From positions 62,001-126,000 of the forward strand of contig CAJQPY010000004.1 in NCBI GenBank assembly GCA_905480335.1: 64,000 nt of DNA. The letters are read 5' to 3'. Every line of letters starts with the position of its first letter. Within the stretch, counting starts at the first letter, position 1. A program made the position numbers and the translations under genes. Source of the stretch: an uncultured Ilumatobacter sp. (GTDB taxonomy: Bacteria; Actinomycetota; Acidimicrobiia; Acidimicrobiales; Ilumatobacteraceae). Shown piece by piece: positions 28,971 through 37,150 of the stretch. A model generated the notes under the pieces. It searched no databases. It worked only from the letters and a program-made list of their open reading frames with translations, and was not told the DNA's origin.

Positions 28971-29900
28971 GTCGAGCGAGTCGGGCATCGTTCCGACCCT
29001 CGAACTGAAGTGTTCGACGGCGATGACGACTGCAGCGCCAACGATGGCGAGCACGATCGGCAGGGCGATCTCGCCTGAAGGAGCGGCGAGCGTTGTTGTG
29101 AAGGTCCCGTTCGGCCAGGGCCAGAGGACGCGCATCGACCCGAGCATCAGACCGATCATCGCTGCGATCACCTGGTTGCGGTAGTGATGGAGCAGCCAAC
29201 TCAGCAGAGTGGAGAAGAGTGCGAGTCCGGCGACGCAGCCAATGGCAAACGCTGTGAGCGATCCGAAATCGCGATCGTTGACCGCACCGAGGACCTCGGT
29301 GTACATGCCGAGCATCACGAGGATGAAAGAGCCCGAGATCCCAGGGAGGATCATTGCGCAGATCGCGATCGCACCGGCTACAGCGAACACCCAGAACGGC
29401 TGGGTGACGACTTCATCGGTGCCTTCAGCGACTCCGGTGTCTTCGCGGAGACCAAGGAGGAAAAACAGAACGATCCCAACGCCGGCGATGATCGTGAGGG
29501 TGGCTGCGTCGATCCGCTCCAGGAGGTGCCACGCGATCCAGATAGTGCCGACGACGAGGCCGAAGAACAGCCCAGCCATTGCAATGGTCTCCTCTTCGAG
29601 GAGGCGCTCGAGCACCGATGACAGTGCAGCGATTGCTGCGAGGATGCCGGCGAGGAGGGAGATCAGCCAAACCCATTCGATGTCAGCCATGGTCTGCTTG
29701 AGTCCGGCGCCATCACCGGTTAGCAGCTGCTTGAGGCCACGCGCCCCGATTCGGATGTTGAGGATGAGCCGGTCGTAGATACCCAGCACGAGTGCAACCG
29801 TGCCACCGGACACGCCCGGGACAATGTCGGCCGCACCCATCGCGAAGCCGCGTGCGAGCTGTGCGACGGAGCTGAGCAATGAGCGTCGGGGGTCGGGCAC
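28968..29900 (-). CDS. DUF368 membrane protein (PopT-type polyprenyl-phosphate transporter family)
   Basis: A 310-residue protein with about eight membrane segments. The two inverted family motifs are present: GFAMGAADIVPGVSGGTVALVLGIYD near the N-terminus and MILPGISGSFILVMLGMY in the middle. DUF368 proteins have been shown in other bacteria to recycle undecaprenyl phosphate across the membrane, which supports cell-wall synthesis. GTG 29900 lies 11 bases after the cobS stop, making it the apparent last gene of the cobO-U-T-S operon; an ATG at 29975 inside cobS is less likely. No cobalamin role is known for the family. Confidence 0.9.
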   Translation of the reverse strand: MPDPRRSLLSSVAQLARGFAMGAADIVPGVSGGTVALVLGIYDRLILNIRIGARGLKQLLTGDGAGLKQTMADIEWVWLISLLAGILAAIAALSSVLERLLEEETIAMAGLFFGLVVGTIWIAWHLLERIDAATLTIIAGVGIVLFFLLGLREDTGVAEGTDEVVTQPFWVFAVAGAIAICAMILPGISGSFILVMLGMYTEVLGAVNDRDFGSLTAFAIGCVAGLALFSTLLSWLLHHYRNQVIAAMIGLMLGSMRVLWPWPNGTFTTTLAAPSGEIALPIVLAIVGAAVVIAVEHFSSRVGTMPDSLD

Positions 29901-29911
29901 GGCTGATGAGG

Positions 29912-30667
29912 CTACCGAGCCCACCAGATCGAGTGGCGGAGGGCCAGTCCGGAGACGACGATCAACACGAGGCACTCACCAACCTGCTCAACGGCACCGA
30001 GGATGTCACCGCTCACGCCACCGAATGTGCGGCTGGCGATCATGGCCACGATGGAGGCACCGATGGCTACCGCCAACGCAAGTGGGACCACCCACCAGCC
30101 CACGGCAAGCGTCCCCAGGGTGAGCGCTGCGATGACGCCGATAGCGGCGCGGCGCGTCGACAGCGCCCGTGCGTAGTCGGCGCCGAGCCCCTCGGTCGGA
30201 ATCGGTGGGGCAACCCCCATCACCGCTACTGCAGCACCACGGCCGAGCGCGTGCGCCGCGACGAGACCTCCGAACGCTGCGGCCGGGCCGAGCGAGCCGA
30301 CGCAGAGCACCCGGACGAGGATTGATCCGACCATTGCAGCCACGCCGTAGCTGCCGTGTCGCGAGTCCTTGAGGATCTCTCTTCGGTCCTCTGGCGTCCA
30401 TCCACCCATCGCGTCAGCGGTGTCGGCGAGGCCGTCCTCGTGGAATGCGCCGGTGAGCATCACGCCCACCGTCACGGCGATGGAAGCAGCAACGGTCGCC
30501 GGCACAAGTTGGTATAGCCCGACCATGACGCTGCCAACCACCGCACCGATCGCTGCGCCGACTACTGGAAACCAGGGGACGGATGCGGCCAGGTCGGGTG
30601 CAGCCCGCACCCGGATAGGAATGCGAGTAAGGAATTGCAACGCGCCGATGCAGCCGAGCCGAGGCAT
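29912..30667 (-). CDS. cobS: Adenosylcobinamide-GDP ribazoletransferase (cobalamin synthase, CobS)
   Basis: Integral membrane enzyme that joins adenosylcobinamide-GDP to alpha-ribazole, the last step of the nucleotide loop. The 251-residue product has about six membrane segments and the catalytic acidic motif GAFHEDGLADTADAMGG, plus the C-terminal GGVSGDILGAVEQVGE. ATG 30667 (MPRLGCIGALQFLTRIPI) overlaps the cobT TGA as TGATG. Position after cobU and cobT gives the full late-assembly set in one operon. Confidence 0.95.
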   Translation of the reverse strand: MPRLGCIGALQFLTRIPIRVRAAPDLAASVPWFPVVGAAIGAVVGSVMVGLYQLVPATVAASIAVTVGVMLTGAFHEDGLADTADAMGGWTPEDRREILKDSRHGSYGVAAMVGSILVRVLCVGSLGPAAAFGGLVAAHALGRGAAVAVMGVAPPIPTEGLGADYARALSTRRAAIGVIAALTLGTLAVGWWVVPLALAVAIGASIVAMIASRTFGGVSGDILGAVEQVGECLVLIVVSGLALRHSIWWAR

Positions 30668-31662
30668 CAGACGGCGGGGCCGAACCATTCGTCAAACGTT
30701 GCGACCTCGACCACGCCGGCGCATGCCATCTTGACGAGGGGAAGAGCGGCCATGGCCCCTGACCCCTCGCCAAGGCGCATCTCGAGGTCGAGCAGCGGGG
30801 GTTTCTCGAGTCGCTCGAGGAGAAGGCGGTGGCCGGGCTCGGCCGAGCAGTGGCCAACGATGCAATGGTCGAGTGCCGTCGGCTCCGCCACGTGAAGCGG
30901 CAGCATTGAAGCAGTACAGATGTAGCCGTCGAGGATGATGGGGATCGACCGATGTCGTGCGGCGACGGCAGCAGCAGCCATACCGACCAGTTCGGATCCG
31001 CCGACCTCTCGCAAGATCTCGAGCGGATCGGCGACGCCGGCGATCCGTCGGAGCGACTGCCGCACGGCGTTTCGCTTGCGTTCGAGGCCGGCGTCGTCGA
31101 TGCCGGTTCCGCGACCGACCCACATCGTCGCTTCGCCTTCGGCCAACGCTGCAGTAACTGTTGCGGCCGCAGTGGTGTTACCGATCCCGAGTTCGCCGAG
31201 GATCAACATGTCGGTGTCGAGGTCATTGACGGCGGCGAAGGCCGTCGCAGTGATTTCGTCGAATCGCTCGGTGGTGAGCGCCGATTCGTGGCGCATGTCA
31301 GCGGTTGGGCGTCCGACCCCGACATCAACTGCGGTGACCGTCGCACCAGCAGCGTCGGCGAAGGCATTGATCGTGGCAAGTCCCTGCTGCGTTGCATTCA
31401 GCATGGCGGCGGTGACGTCCGTCGGGTAGCTGCTCACTTCGGCTGCCGCCACGCCGTGGTCCCCGGCGAAGACAAGAGCGACGGGGCGTGAAATTGTTGG
31501 CGATGCAGTGCGTTGCCAGCCCGCCTTCCACACGGCGATGTCGTCGAGCCGAGCGAGTGCTCCAGTCGGTCGGAGCACACTGTCGGCGCGAGATCTGATT
31601 CTGGCGCGTGCGGTTCCGTCAGGTGCGGGGAGATCGGTGAGTCGGTCGCTGAGCAGGCTCAT
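30667..31662 (-). CDS. cobT: Nicotinate-nucleotide:dimethylbenzimidazole phosphoribosyltransferase (CobT)
   Basis: Activates the lower-ligand base as alpha-ribazole-phosphate for cobalamin. In 331 residues the family landmarks are VFAGDHGVAAAEVSSYP, ILGELGIGNTTAAATV, ILDGYICTAS, GHCSAEPGHRLLLERL and the catalytic glutamate in RLGEGSGA. ATG 31662 overlaps the cobU stop (ATGA), and the stop overlaps the cobS start. No bluB or anaerobic benzimidazole genes are seen here, so the base must be made elsewhere or imported. Confidence 0.96.
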   Translation of the reverse strand: MSLLSDRLTDLPAPDGTARARIRSRADSVLRPTGALARLDDIAVWKAGWQRTASPTISRPVALVFAGDHGVAAAEVSSYPTDVTAAMLNATQQGLATINAFADAAGATVTAVDVGVGRPTADMRHESALTTERFDEITATAFAAVNDLDTDMLILGELGIGNTTAAATVTAALAEGEATMWVGRGTGIDDAGLERKRNAVRQSLRRIAGVADPLEILREVGGSELVGMAAAAVAARHRSIPIILDGYICTASMLPLHVAEPTALDHCIVGHCSAEPGHRLLLERLEKPPLLDLEMRLGEGSGAMAALPLVKMACAGVVEVATFDEWFGPAV

Positions 31663-32210
31663 GTCAGGTGCTTCCAAGGGTTGTCGAGTCGGGTGGCGCG
31701 GCCGGCGACGAGCAGCAGAGAGGGGTCCGCAACTTCGGCCCAGGCCTGGTTGACGAAGCCCAACACGTCCCGGTATCGCCGGCCGATCCCGGTTTCAGGG
31801 TGGACGCCAAGTCCGACCTCGTTCGTGATCGCAACGGTTGGCTCGGGGCGTGTAGCTGCTGCTGCTGCTGCTGCGGTCGCCAGAGTGCGGATTTCGCATT
31901 CCTCGAGCTCACGCCACATTAGGTTGGAGGTCCAGAGTGTGAGGCAGTCGACGATTGCGAGCCCGTCGTCGACTGATGCGAGTGCGTCGATGAGATCGAG
32001 CTCTTCTTCGATCGTGGCCCATGTCGCCGGCCGCTCCCGGCGGTGGCGTTCGATCCGGTCGGCCATGTCTGCGTCATCGGTTCCCTCAACTCTGGGTGCC
32101 GTGGCGATGTAGGTGACCGGCATTCCAGCCGCATGATGCCGATAGCCGATTTCGACTGCGAGCGAGCTCTTGCCGCTGCGCGCGCCACCGATCAGAAGAG
32201 TGAGCGCCAC
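31659..32210 (-). CDS. cobU: Adenosylcobinamide kinase / guanylyltransferase (CobU/CobP)
   Basis: Bifunctional P-loop enzyme that phosphorylates adenosylcobinamide and attaches GMP. The 183-residue product begins LTLLIGGARSGKSSLAVE (Walker A), has TYIATAPRVEGTDD, the guanylylation region RIERHRRERPATW with its histidine, and VDCLTLWTSNLMW. A run of eight alanines near residue 117, encoded by a GCT/GCA-type triplet stretch, is a lineage-specific loop insertion. GTG 32210 is seven bases beyond the cobO stop. The presence of CobU allows salvage of imported cobinamide. Confidence 0.95.
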   Translation of the reverse strand: MALTLLIGGARSGKSSLAVEIGYRHHAAGMPVTYIATAPRVEGTDDADMADRIERHRRERPATWATIEEELDLIDALASVDDGLAIVDCLTLWTSNLMWRELEECEIRTLATAAAAAAATRPEPTVAITNEVGLGVHPETGIGRRYRDVLGFVNQAWAEVADPSLLLVAGRATRLDNPWKHLT

Positions 32211-32217
32211 TAGTTGC

Positions 32218-32844
32218 TCAGTAGTCGATGCCGCGCATCGCGCCGATGCCCTGCTGGTATGCGTGTTTGATCTCGGTCATTTCCGTAACGGTGTCGGCGA
32301 CGTCGGTTAGCTCGGGGGCGGCATCGCGTCCGGTGACGATTACGTTCACATGCGGCGGGCGGTTGCGGATGGGTTCGACAATCTGCGCGATGGGAAGCCA
32401 CCCGAACGCGCTGAGGTATGTCAGCTCATCGAAAATCAGGAGTTGATGCTCGCCCGCGGCCATCAGCGAACATGCCTTCGCCCATCCTTCGGCGGCGTGG
32501 GCGATGTCATTCGACAAGTCGTCGGAGTCCCACGTGAACCCATCGCCAAACGCATACCAGTCGACGCCAAGCTGTCGCCCGACCTTCTCTTCGCCGACGT
32601 TCCAGTTGCCTGACTTGATGAATTGCACGACAGCGACGTCCCAGTCGCGAGCGACGGCGCGGACCATCATCCCGAACGCCGACGACGATTTGCCCTTGCC
32701 ATTACCGGTGTTGACCACAACGAGTGACTCGGCACGCCGCAGTCCGTCTGGGCGGGGGTCGGCGGTCGGTGCAGTCGATTCGTCATGATCGTCGAGAGGG
32801 GTCACGTCGGGGGAGTCAATCATGAGATTGGGAAGGCTACGCAT
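32218..32844 (-). CDS. cobO: Cob(I)yrinic acid a,c-diamide adenosyltransferase (CobO/BtuR/CobA)
   Basis: Transfers adenosyl from ATP to corrinoid cobalt, giving the coenzyme form. The 208-residue protein has a ~40-residue polar N-terminus, then the deviant P-loop VVVNTGNGKGKSSSAFG (45-54 core), the corrinoid pocket VVQFIKSGNWNVGEE and LLIFDELTYLSAFGWL. It lacks the C-terminal extension of some CobO proteins. ATG 32844 gives the full product; ATG 32823 (MIDSPDVTP) is an alternative. First gene of the leftward cobalamin operon, divergent from the riboswitch-controlled btuFCD operon. Confidence 0.95.
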   Translation of the reverse strand: MRSLPNLMIDSPDVTPLDDHDESTAPTADPRPDGLRRAESLVVVNTGNGKGKSSSAFGMMVRAVARDWDVAVVQFIKSGNWNVGEEKVGRQLGVDWYAFGDGFTWDSDDLSNDIAHAAEGWAKACSLMAAGEHQLLIFDELTYLSAFGWLPIAQIVEPIRNRPPHVNVIVTGRDAAPELTDVADTVTEMTEIKHAYQQGIGAMRGIDY

Positions 32845-32854
32845 CTCCGGCTAC

Positions 32855-32975
32855 TGTGTCGAACTGTCCTCGACAGAGCGAAGTCCGGTGAGATTCCGGC
32901 GCTGTCCCGCAACGGTGATGATCAGGTTTCACAATTCCTGATTGAGTCCGGTCGCCTCTGCCGTCGACGCGAATG
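32855..32975 (+). promoter_or_regulatory. Cobalamin (B12) riboswitch aptamer upstream of btuF
   Basis: The conserved core is legible on the plus strand: GAAGTCCGGTGAGATTCCGG at 32879-32898, then CGCTGTCCCGCAACGGTGA (the B12 box region) and GAGTCCGGTCGCCTCTGCC at 32944-32962. These match the L4-L6 and terminal segments of adenosylcobalamin aptamers. It lies 100-200 bases before the btuF start with an expression platform between. Repression of corrinoid uptake when adenosylcobalamin is abundant is the expected behaviour. Confidence 0.9.
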
Positions 32976-33040
32976 ATTATCCCTCGAGGCAAGGGAAGGT
33001 TCGCACGCTGCGGCTTAGCGCAGCGATGTAGCCCAGCTTG

Positions 33041-33061
33041 TCCTCCACATCTCCTGGAGGA
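33041..33061 (+). promoter_or_regulatory. Shine-Dalgarno-sequestering hairpin of the btuF leader
   Basis: TCCTCCA (33041-33047) pairs perfectly with TGGAGGA (33055-33061) across the loop CATCTCC. The second arm is the btuF ribosome-binding site, five bases before ATG 33067. A second hairpin just upstream, GCTGCG/CGCAGC with loop GCTTAG (33007-33024), could compete with or stack on it. The layout indicates translational control by the riboswitch. Confidence 0.75.
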
Positions 33062-33066
33062 ACAAT

Positions 33067-34077
33067 ATGAACACCCGAACACTGGTCACCGCACTGGCTG
33101 GCCTGTCACTAATTGCGGCCGCGTGCGGAAGCGATTCGGACAGTGACGAGTCGTCGAGCACGGATTCGACTACGACCGAAGCGCTGTCGAACGAATCAGT
33201 CGACACCAAGTCCGCCGTCACGGAACCTGAAGCACCGGAGTCGGCCGTCACGGAGCCAGTCACGACCGATGGCGCTGGGGTCACCCCCGAACGTGTTGTC
33301 TCGCTGAGCCCGACCCACACCGAAATAATGTTTGCGATCGGTGCTGGTGACCTGCTCGTCGCTGTCGACGATTTCTCGGACTACCCGGCTGAAGCCCTTG
33401 AGCTTCCGAACGAGCTGTCCGGTTTCGAGCCGAACGTCGAGGCAATCGCCTCGTACGAGCCGGATCTCGTCTTGATCGGCGGTGACTTCACGGGGCTCGG
33501 CGACCAGCTTGCGGAACTTGACATCGAGTCGTGGGACGGCCCCGCTGCGTCAACAATTTCGGATACGTACACGCAGATTGAGCAGCTCGGCGCGGCGACC
33601 GGCAACGTGGCCGAAGCGGCCGAGCTGGTGTCATCGATGCAGACCCGAATCGACGAGATCGTCGCAGAGTCGGGCGACAGTGGGGCCGGGCTCAGCTTCT
33701 ACCACGAGCTTGACCCGACGTACTTCAGTGCCGACTCTTCGACGTTTATCGGTGAGGTATATGGCGCGCTCGGTTTGGAGAACATTGCCGATGGCGACGA
33801 GACCGAGAGCTTCGGGTTTCCGCAGCTCAACGCTGAGTTCATCGTCGCAGCGAATCCCGACCTCGTCTTCCTCGCCGACACTAAGTGCTGCGCCGAGACC
33901 GCTCTCACGGTGGCGGCGCGCCCCGGATGGAACGCAATCGCGGCAGTCCAGAACTCAAGCGTCATCGAAATGGATGACGACGTCGCTTCACGCTGGGGTC
34001 CGCGCATCGTGGACTATCTCGAAGACGTTGCCGCTGCCGTGGCGAACGTTGAGGTCGGCGTCGCCGCCGAGAGCTGA
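33067..34077 (+). CDS. btuF: Cobalamin ABC transporter substrate-binding lipoprotein (BtuF-like)
   Basis: A 336-residue lipoprotein: signal segment ending in LIAAAC with lipobox cysteine Cys20, a ~50-residue Ser/Thr/Glu linker, then a helical-backbone class III binding fold (ERVVSLSPTHTEIMFAIGAGDLLVAV, PNVEAIASYEPDLVLIGG). It is anchored to the outer face of the membrane and captures corrinoid for BtuCD. Assignment to B12 rather than siderophore rests on the riboswitch and the adjacent cob operon. A strong GGAGGA site precedes the ATG. Confidence 0.9.
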   Translation: MNTRTLVTALAGLSLIAAACGSDSDSDESSSTDSTTTEALSNESVDTKSAVTEPEAPESAVTEPVTTDGAGVTPERVVSLSPTHTEIMFAIGAGDLLVAVDDFSDYPAEALELPNELSGFEPNVEAIASYEPDLVLIGGDFTGLGDQLAELDIESWDGPAASTISDTYTQIEQLGAATGNVAEAAELVSSMQTRIDEIVAESGDSGAGLSFYHELDPTYFSADSSTFIGEVYGALGLENIADGDETESFGFPQLNAEFIVAANPDLVFLADTKCCAETALTVAARPGWNAIAAVQNSSVIEMDDDVASRWGPRIVDYLEDVAAAVANVEVGVAAES

Positions 34078-34095
34078 TCGAGGAAGTCGACGGAC

Positions 34096-35130
34096 GTGGC
34101 TGATCGGACCGATCGGTGGTGGTTCGGGGTAGGTGCGGCGTGCGTCGCCGCAGCGGTCGTCCTCGGCGCCTCGATCGGCCCGGCCGGCCCTGATTGGTGG
34201 CGGGTGCCACTCGAGTTCGTCAACCGTCTTCCGCTGATCTCGATCGAGACTGGGGTGAGCGAGAGCGAGTGGGCAATTGTCTGGAAGATCCGGATGCCTC
34301 GGGTAGTGCTTGGAGGTGTTGTTGGCGGCATGCTGTCGATCGCCGGAGCGAGTTACCAGGGAGTGTTTCGCAATCCGCTCGTCGGTCCGTATTTGCTGGG
34401 AGCCGCGGCCGGGGCGGGCCTAGGAGCGACTCTTGCGCTCACCGTTGGCCGCGGGGTGACGTCGTCTTGGGCCGTCGACCCGGTCCCGACCGCAGCGTTC
34501 GTCGTCGCCGTCGCGAGCGTGATGGTGACCTACACCGTGGGAGCAGCTTTCGGGGGTGATCGCACGGGAGTCACGCTCGTTCTGGCGGGTGTCGCCGTAG
34601 TCTCCTTCACTTCTGCCGTGCAGACATTCCTCCTGCAGCGCAACCTGGAGGTGTTCCGGGAAGTCTTCCGCTGGATCACGGGAAGTCTGGCGAACGCGAC
34701 GTGGGGAGATGTGGGGCTGGTGTTTCCATACGCAGTCGTCAGCGTGGTCGTGTTGCTCATACACCGCCGGCATCTCGATCTGTTTCGTGTCGGCGGCGAT
34801 GAGGCCGCAACGCTCGGCATGAGCGTTGCGCGCACCAGGTTGACGATCGTGATCGCCGCAACGCTGGGCACCGCGGCCGTTGTGTCAGTCAGCGGCTTAA
34901 TCGGCTTTGTCGGGCTGATCGTGCCTCATGTTGTCCGGCTGCTCGCCGGTGCCGGTCACCGTCGGCTCCTGCCCCTATCGCTGATGGGGGGTGCAGCGTT
35001 CCTGATTCTTGCGGACATTCCCGGGAGGATGCTGTCGAATCCGGCCGAGACGCCGATCGGCGTGGTGACAGCGTTCATCGGCGCACCCTTCTTCATCTAT
35101 CTCCTCCGGACGAAGCGGGTTGGCGCATGA
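34096..35130 (+). CDS. btuC: Cobalamin ABC transporter permease (BtuC-like, FecCD family)
   Basis: A 344-residue FecCD-type permease with about ten membrane helices. Family segments are IRMPRVVLGGVVGGMLSIAGASYQGVFRNPL, DEAATLGMSVARTR and LIGFVGLIVPHVVRLLAG, the last contacting the ATPase. GTG 34096 follows btuF by 18 bases; the stop overlaps the btuD ATG. It forms the translocation pore as a homodimer. Confidence 0.93.
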   Translation: MADRTDRWWFGVGAACVAAAVVLGASIGPAGPDWWRVPLEFVNRLPLISIETGVSESEWAIVWKIRMPRVVLGGVVGGMLSIAGASYQGVFRNPLVGPYLLGAAAGAGLGATLALTVGRGVTSSWAVDPVPTAAFVVAVASVMVTYTVGAAFGGDRTGVTLVLAGVAVVSFTSAVQTFLLQRNLEVFREVFRWITGSLANATWGDVGLVFPYAVVSVVVLLIHRRHLDLFRVGGDEAATLGMSVARTRLTIVIAATLGTAAVVSVSGLIGFVGLIVPHVVRLLAGAGHRRLLPLSLMGGAAFLILADIPGRMLSNPAETPIGVVTAFIGAPFFIYLLRTKRVGA

Positions 35131-35915
35131 GTGAGCTCACCTTGAATGGGATTTCGGTGCAGTACGGAGATCGGACTGCGCTGCGTTCCTTCAGTGATGG
35201 TGTGCCAGCGGGGGAGTGGGTCGGTCTGATCGGGCCGAACGGTGCCGGAAAGTCCTCCTTGTTGAGAGCCGTCGCCGGGCTGGTTCAATATGGGGGCGCG
35301 ATGTACGTTGACGGAGTAGATCTGGCAGGGCTCGGCGACCGCGATCGGGCCCAACAGATTGCCTACGTGCCGCAGGAACCCTTGATTCCTGGTGACATGA
35401 CAGCGTTCGAATACGTGCTGCTCGGACGTAATCCTTACATCGGATACTTCGGCGGGGCGTCACGGCACGATCGGTCTGTCGTCGATGACGTCCTCGATCG
35501 GCTGCGGCTCAGGGAGTTCGCAGATCGGATGCTTGGTGCGCTCAGCGGTGGGGAACGCCAGCGGGTCGTGCTGGCACGTGCGTTGGCGCAGGAGACACCG
35601 ATCTTGCTGCTGGATGAGCCGACGTCGGCACTCGACATCGGCCACCAACAGCAGGCGCTCGAACTGGTGACCGAGTTGCGCGAAGCCCAGCAATTGACGG
35701 TGATTTCGGCCCTACACGACCTGACCCTGGCCGGGACCTATACCGATCGTCTCGTCATGCTCGATCACGGTGAGGTGATTGCTGCTGGCCCGGCGCGCGA
35801 GGTGCTCACAGCGGAGCGTCTCGGCGCGGTCTACCGAGTTTGCGTCACGGTCGACGTCGATCCAGAAGACGGTGCTGTGATCGTCGTGCCGCGTCGAGGG
35901 TTCCTCGCGTCATGA
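35127..35915 (+). CDS. btuD: Cobalamin ABC transporter ATPase (BtuD-like)
   Basis: A 262-residue ABC ATPase of the FepC/BtuD group. It shows Walker A GPNGAGKSS, Q-loop YVPQEP, signature LSGGERQRVVLARAL, Walker B ILLLDEPTSALDIGHQQ and the switch histidine in SALHDLTLAG. ATG 35127 overlaps the btuC stop (ATGA). Last gene of the btuFCD operon. Confidence 0.94.
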   Translation: MSELTLNGISVQYGDRTALRSFSDGVPAGEWVGLIGPNGAGKSSLLRAVAGLVQYGGAMYVDGVDLAGLGDRDRAQQIAYVPQEPLIPGDMTAFEYVLLGRNPYIGYFGGASRHDRSVVDDVLDRLRLREFADRMLGALSGGERQRVVLARALAQETPILLLDEPTSALDIGHQQQALELVTELREAQQLTVISALHDLTLAGTYTDRLVMLDHGEVIAAGPAREVLTAERLGAVYRVCVTVDVDPEDGAVIVVPRRGFLAS

Positions 35916-36351
35916 CGCGGCTGAAGGTGCCCGGATGCAGATCCGACACAGACCAGTCATGCCTGGTGACAGCGTTGTGTCGATCGTTCGTGCGTCCGGG
36001 GGATCGTTTCTCCGTCTAAGGGGCAGAACATGTCGAACCACGTATGCGTCGTCGATGGAAAAATAAATCGACTCTGCCCAGCGCCGCAGGCCCGAGCCGC
36101 TGGGGTCGAACCTGACGTCCGGATGAAATCGGTGCTGCTCGAGCCGGGGCCTGACACGAAGAGCCAGGTGGTCGTGCGCCGTATGGTTAATGGCGCGTTG
36201 AGTGCCATACCCCGGAGCAATCGATGTAACTTGCTCTGGGCGGTGATGGCGATGCCACACCGCGACCTGGCATCCGAGAACGAAGTGAGTCATGCCATCA
36301 TGGCTCTGCGGCGGAGTGAACGGATGGTGTTGAATTGTTTACGCTCGACGC
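35916..36351. other. Intergenic stretch between btuD and the class II aldolase gene
   Basis: Several short frames are open on both strands (for example 35910-36293 minus), but none resembles a family and they contradict one another. No hairpin with a T-tract, repeat or RNA gene is evident. It may be a degraded gene; I cannot identify the ancestor. Confidence 0.45.
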
Positions 36352-37125
36352 ATGGACGAGTACCCGGAATTCGACAGCGTTGAGCCGTACGGCACCGTGC
36401 GATCGATCGCCGATGAGCGGGCACACCGGAAGCGGATGTGCGCGATCGGCTACCGGATCTTTGCTGCGCAGCGCTGGGGTCAGCTCGGCGACGGGCACGT
36501 GTCGGCGCGTGATCCAGAGCTGACCGATCATTTCTGGCTTCTTGACTGGGGGGTCGCGTTCGGCGCGGCGACGGTCGACCGCCTCGTGCTCGTTGGACCG
36601 GATGGACAGGTAAAGGACGCCAACGGGAACCTCACCGGTGCGGTCAACACCGCCGGGTACAACATCCATGCGCCGATCCTGGCTGCGCGTCCCGACGCGG
36701 CGTCGGCGGCTCACACGCATACGCAGTTCGGCACGCCGTGGTCAGCGAACGTTGCGCCGTTCCGAGCGATGAGTCAGGAGTCGTGCGCCTTCGCTTTCGA
36801 TCAGTCGCTGTTCGACGACGAGGAAGTCGAGGTGCTCTCGGTCGATGGCGGCAAGCGCATAGCTGCCACCATCGGCGAGTCGAAATTGTGCATCCTGCGT
36901 AACCACGGCCTGCTTACGGTCGGTCGGTCCGTGGAGGCCGCAGTCGGCTGGTTCGTCATGGCCGAACGCGTTGCGGAGGTACACGTGAAGGCACCCGATG
37001 GCAAGGCGATCGGTGCCGCAGCCGCGCGCATCGCCGCTGCGACCCTCGCGCCGGAGTCAGCTGGTTGGCGTGTGTTCCAGTGGCTGCAGCGGAGTCTCGT
37101 GCCGGACCCGACTGTCGTGGACTGA
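36352..37125 (+). CDS. Class II aldolase/adducin-domain protein
   Basis: A 257-residue member of the class II aldolase/adducin family. Zinc ligands are visible: His121 and His123 in AAHTHTQFG, and a third in LRNHGLLTVG, with the catalytic-type GDGHVSARD segment near residue 46. Family members cleave or isomerise sugar phosphates (fuculose-, rhamnulose-, ribulose-phosphate), but the typical bacterial aldolase phosphate pocket is not clear. ATG 36352 is the start. It is convergent with the EamA gene via a shared hairpin and has no sugar-kinase neighbour. Confidence 0.85.
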   Translation: MDEYPEFDSVEPYGTVRSIADERAHRKRMCAIGYRIFAAQRWGQLGDGHVSARDPELTDHFWLLDWGVAFGAATVDRLVLVGPDGQVKDANGNLTGAVNTAGYNIHAPILAARPDAASAAHTHTQFGTPWSANVAPFRAMSQESCAFAFDQSLFDDEEVEVLSVDGGKRIAATIGESKLCILRNHGLLTVGRSVEAAVGWFVMAERVAEVHVKAPDGKAIGAAAARIAAATLAPESAGWRVFQWLQRSLVPDPTVVD

Positions 37126-37150
37126 TCGCCACCTCAACCCAGAGCGATCA
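37123..37150. terminator. Hairpin at the convergent aldolase/EamA junction
   Basis: TGATCGC (37123-37129) and GCGATCA (37144-37150) form a perfect 7-base inverted repeat with a 14-base loop. The first arm begins with the TGA stop of the aldolase gene; the EamA stop lies in the loop (37134-37136). Candidate bidirectional terminator. Confidence 0.45.

Noticed and set aside
31853-31880. Run of GCT/GCA-like triplets
   Set aside because: It encodes an eight-alanine loop in frame in cobU; a simple-sequence expansion, not a mobile or regulatory repeat.
35910-36293. 127-codon minus frame and competing plus frames after btuD
   Set aside because: Frames on both strands are equally open and none matches a family or has a ribosome site; recorded as non-coding.
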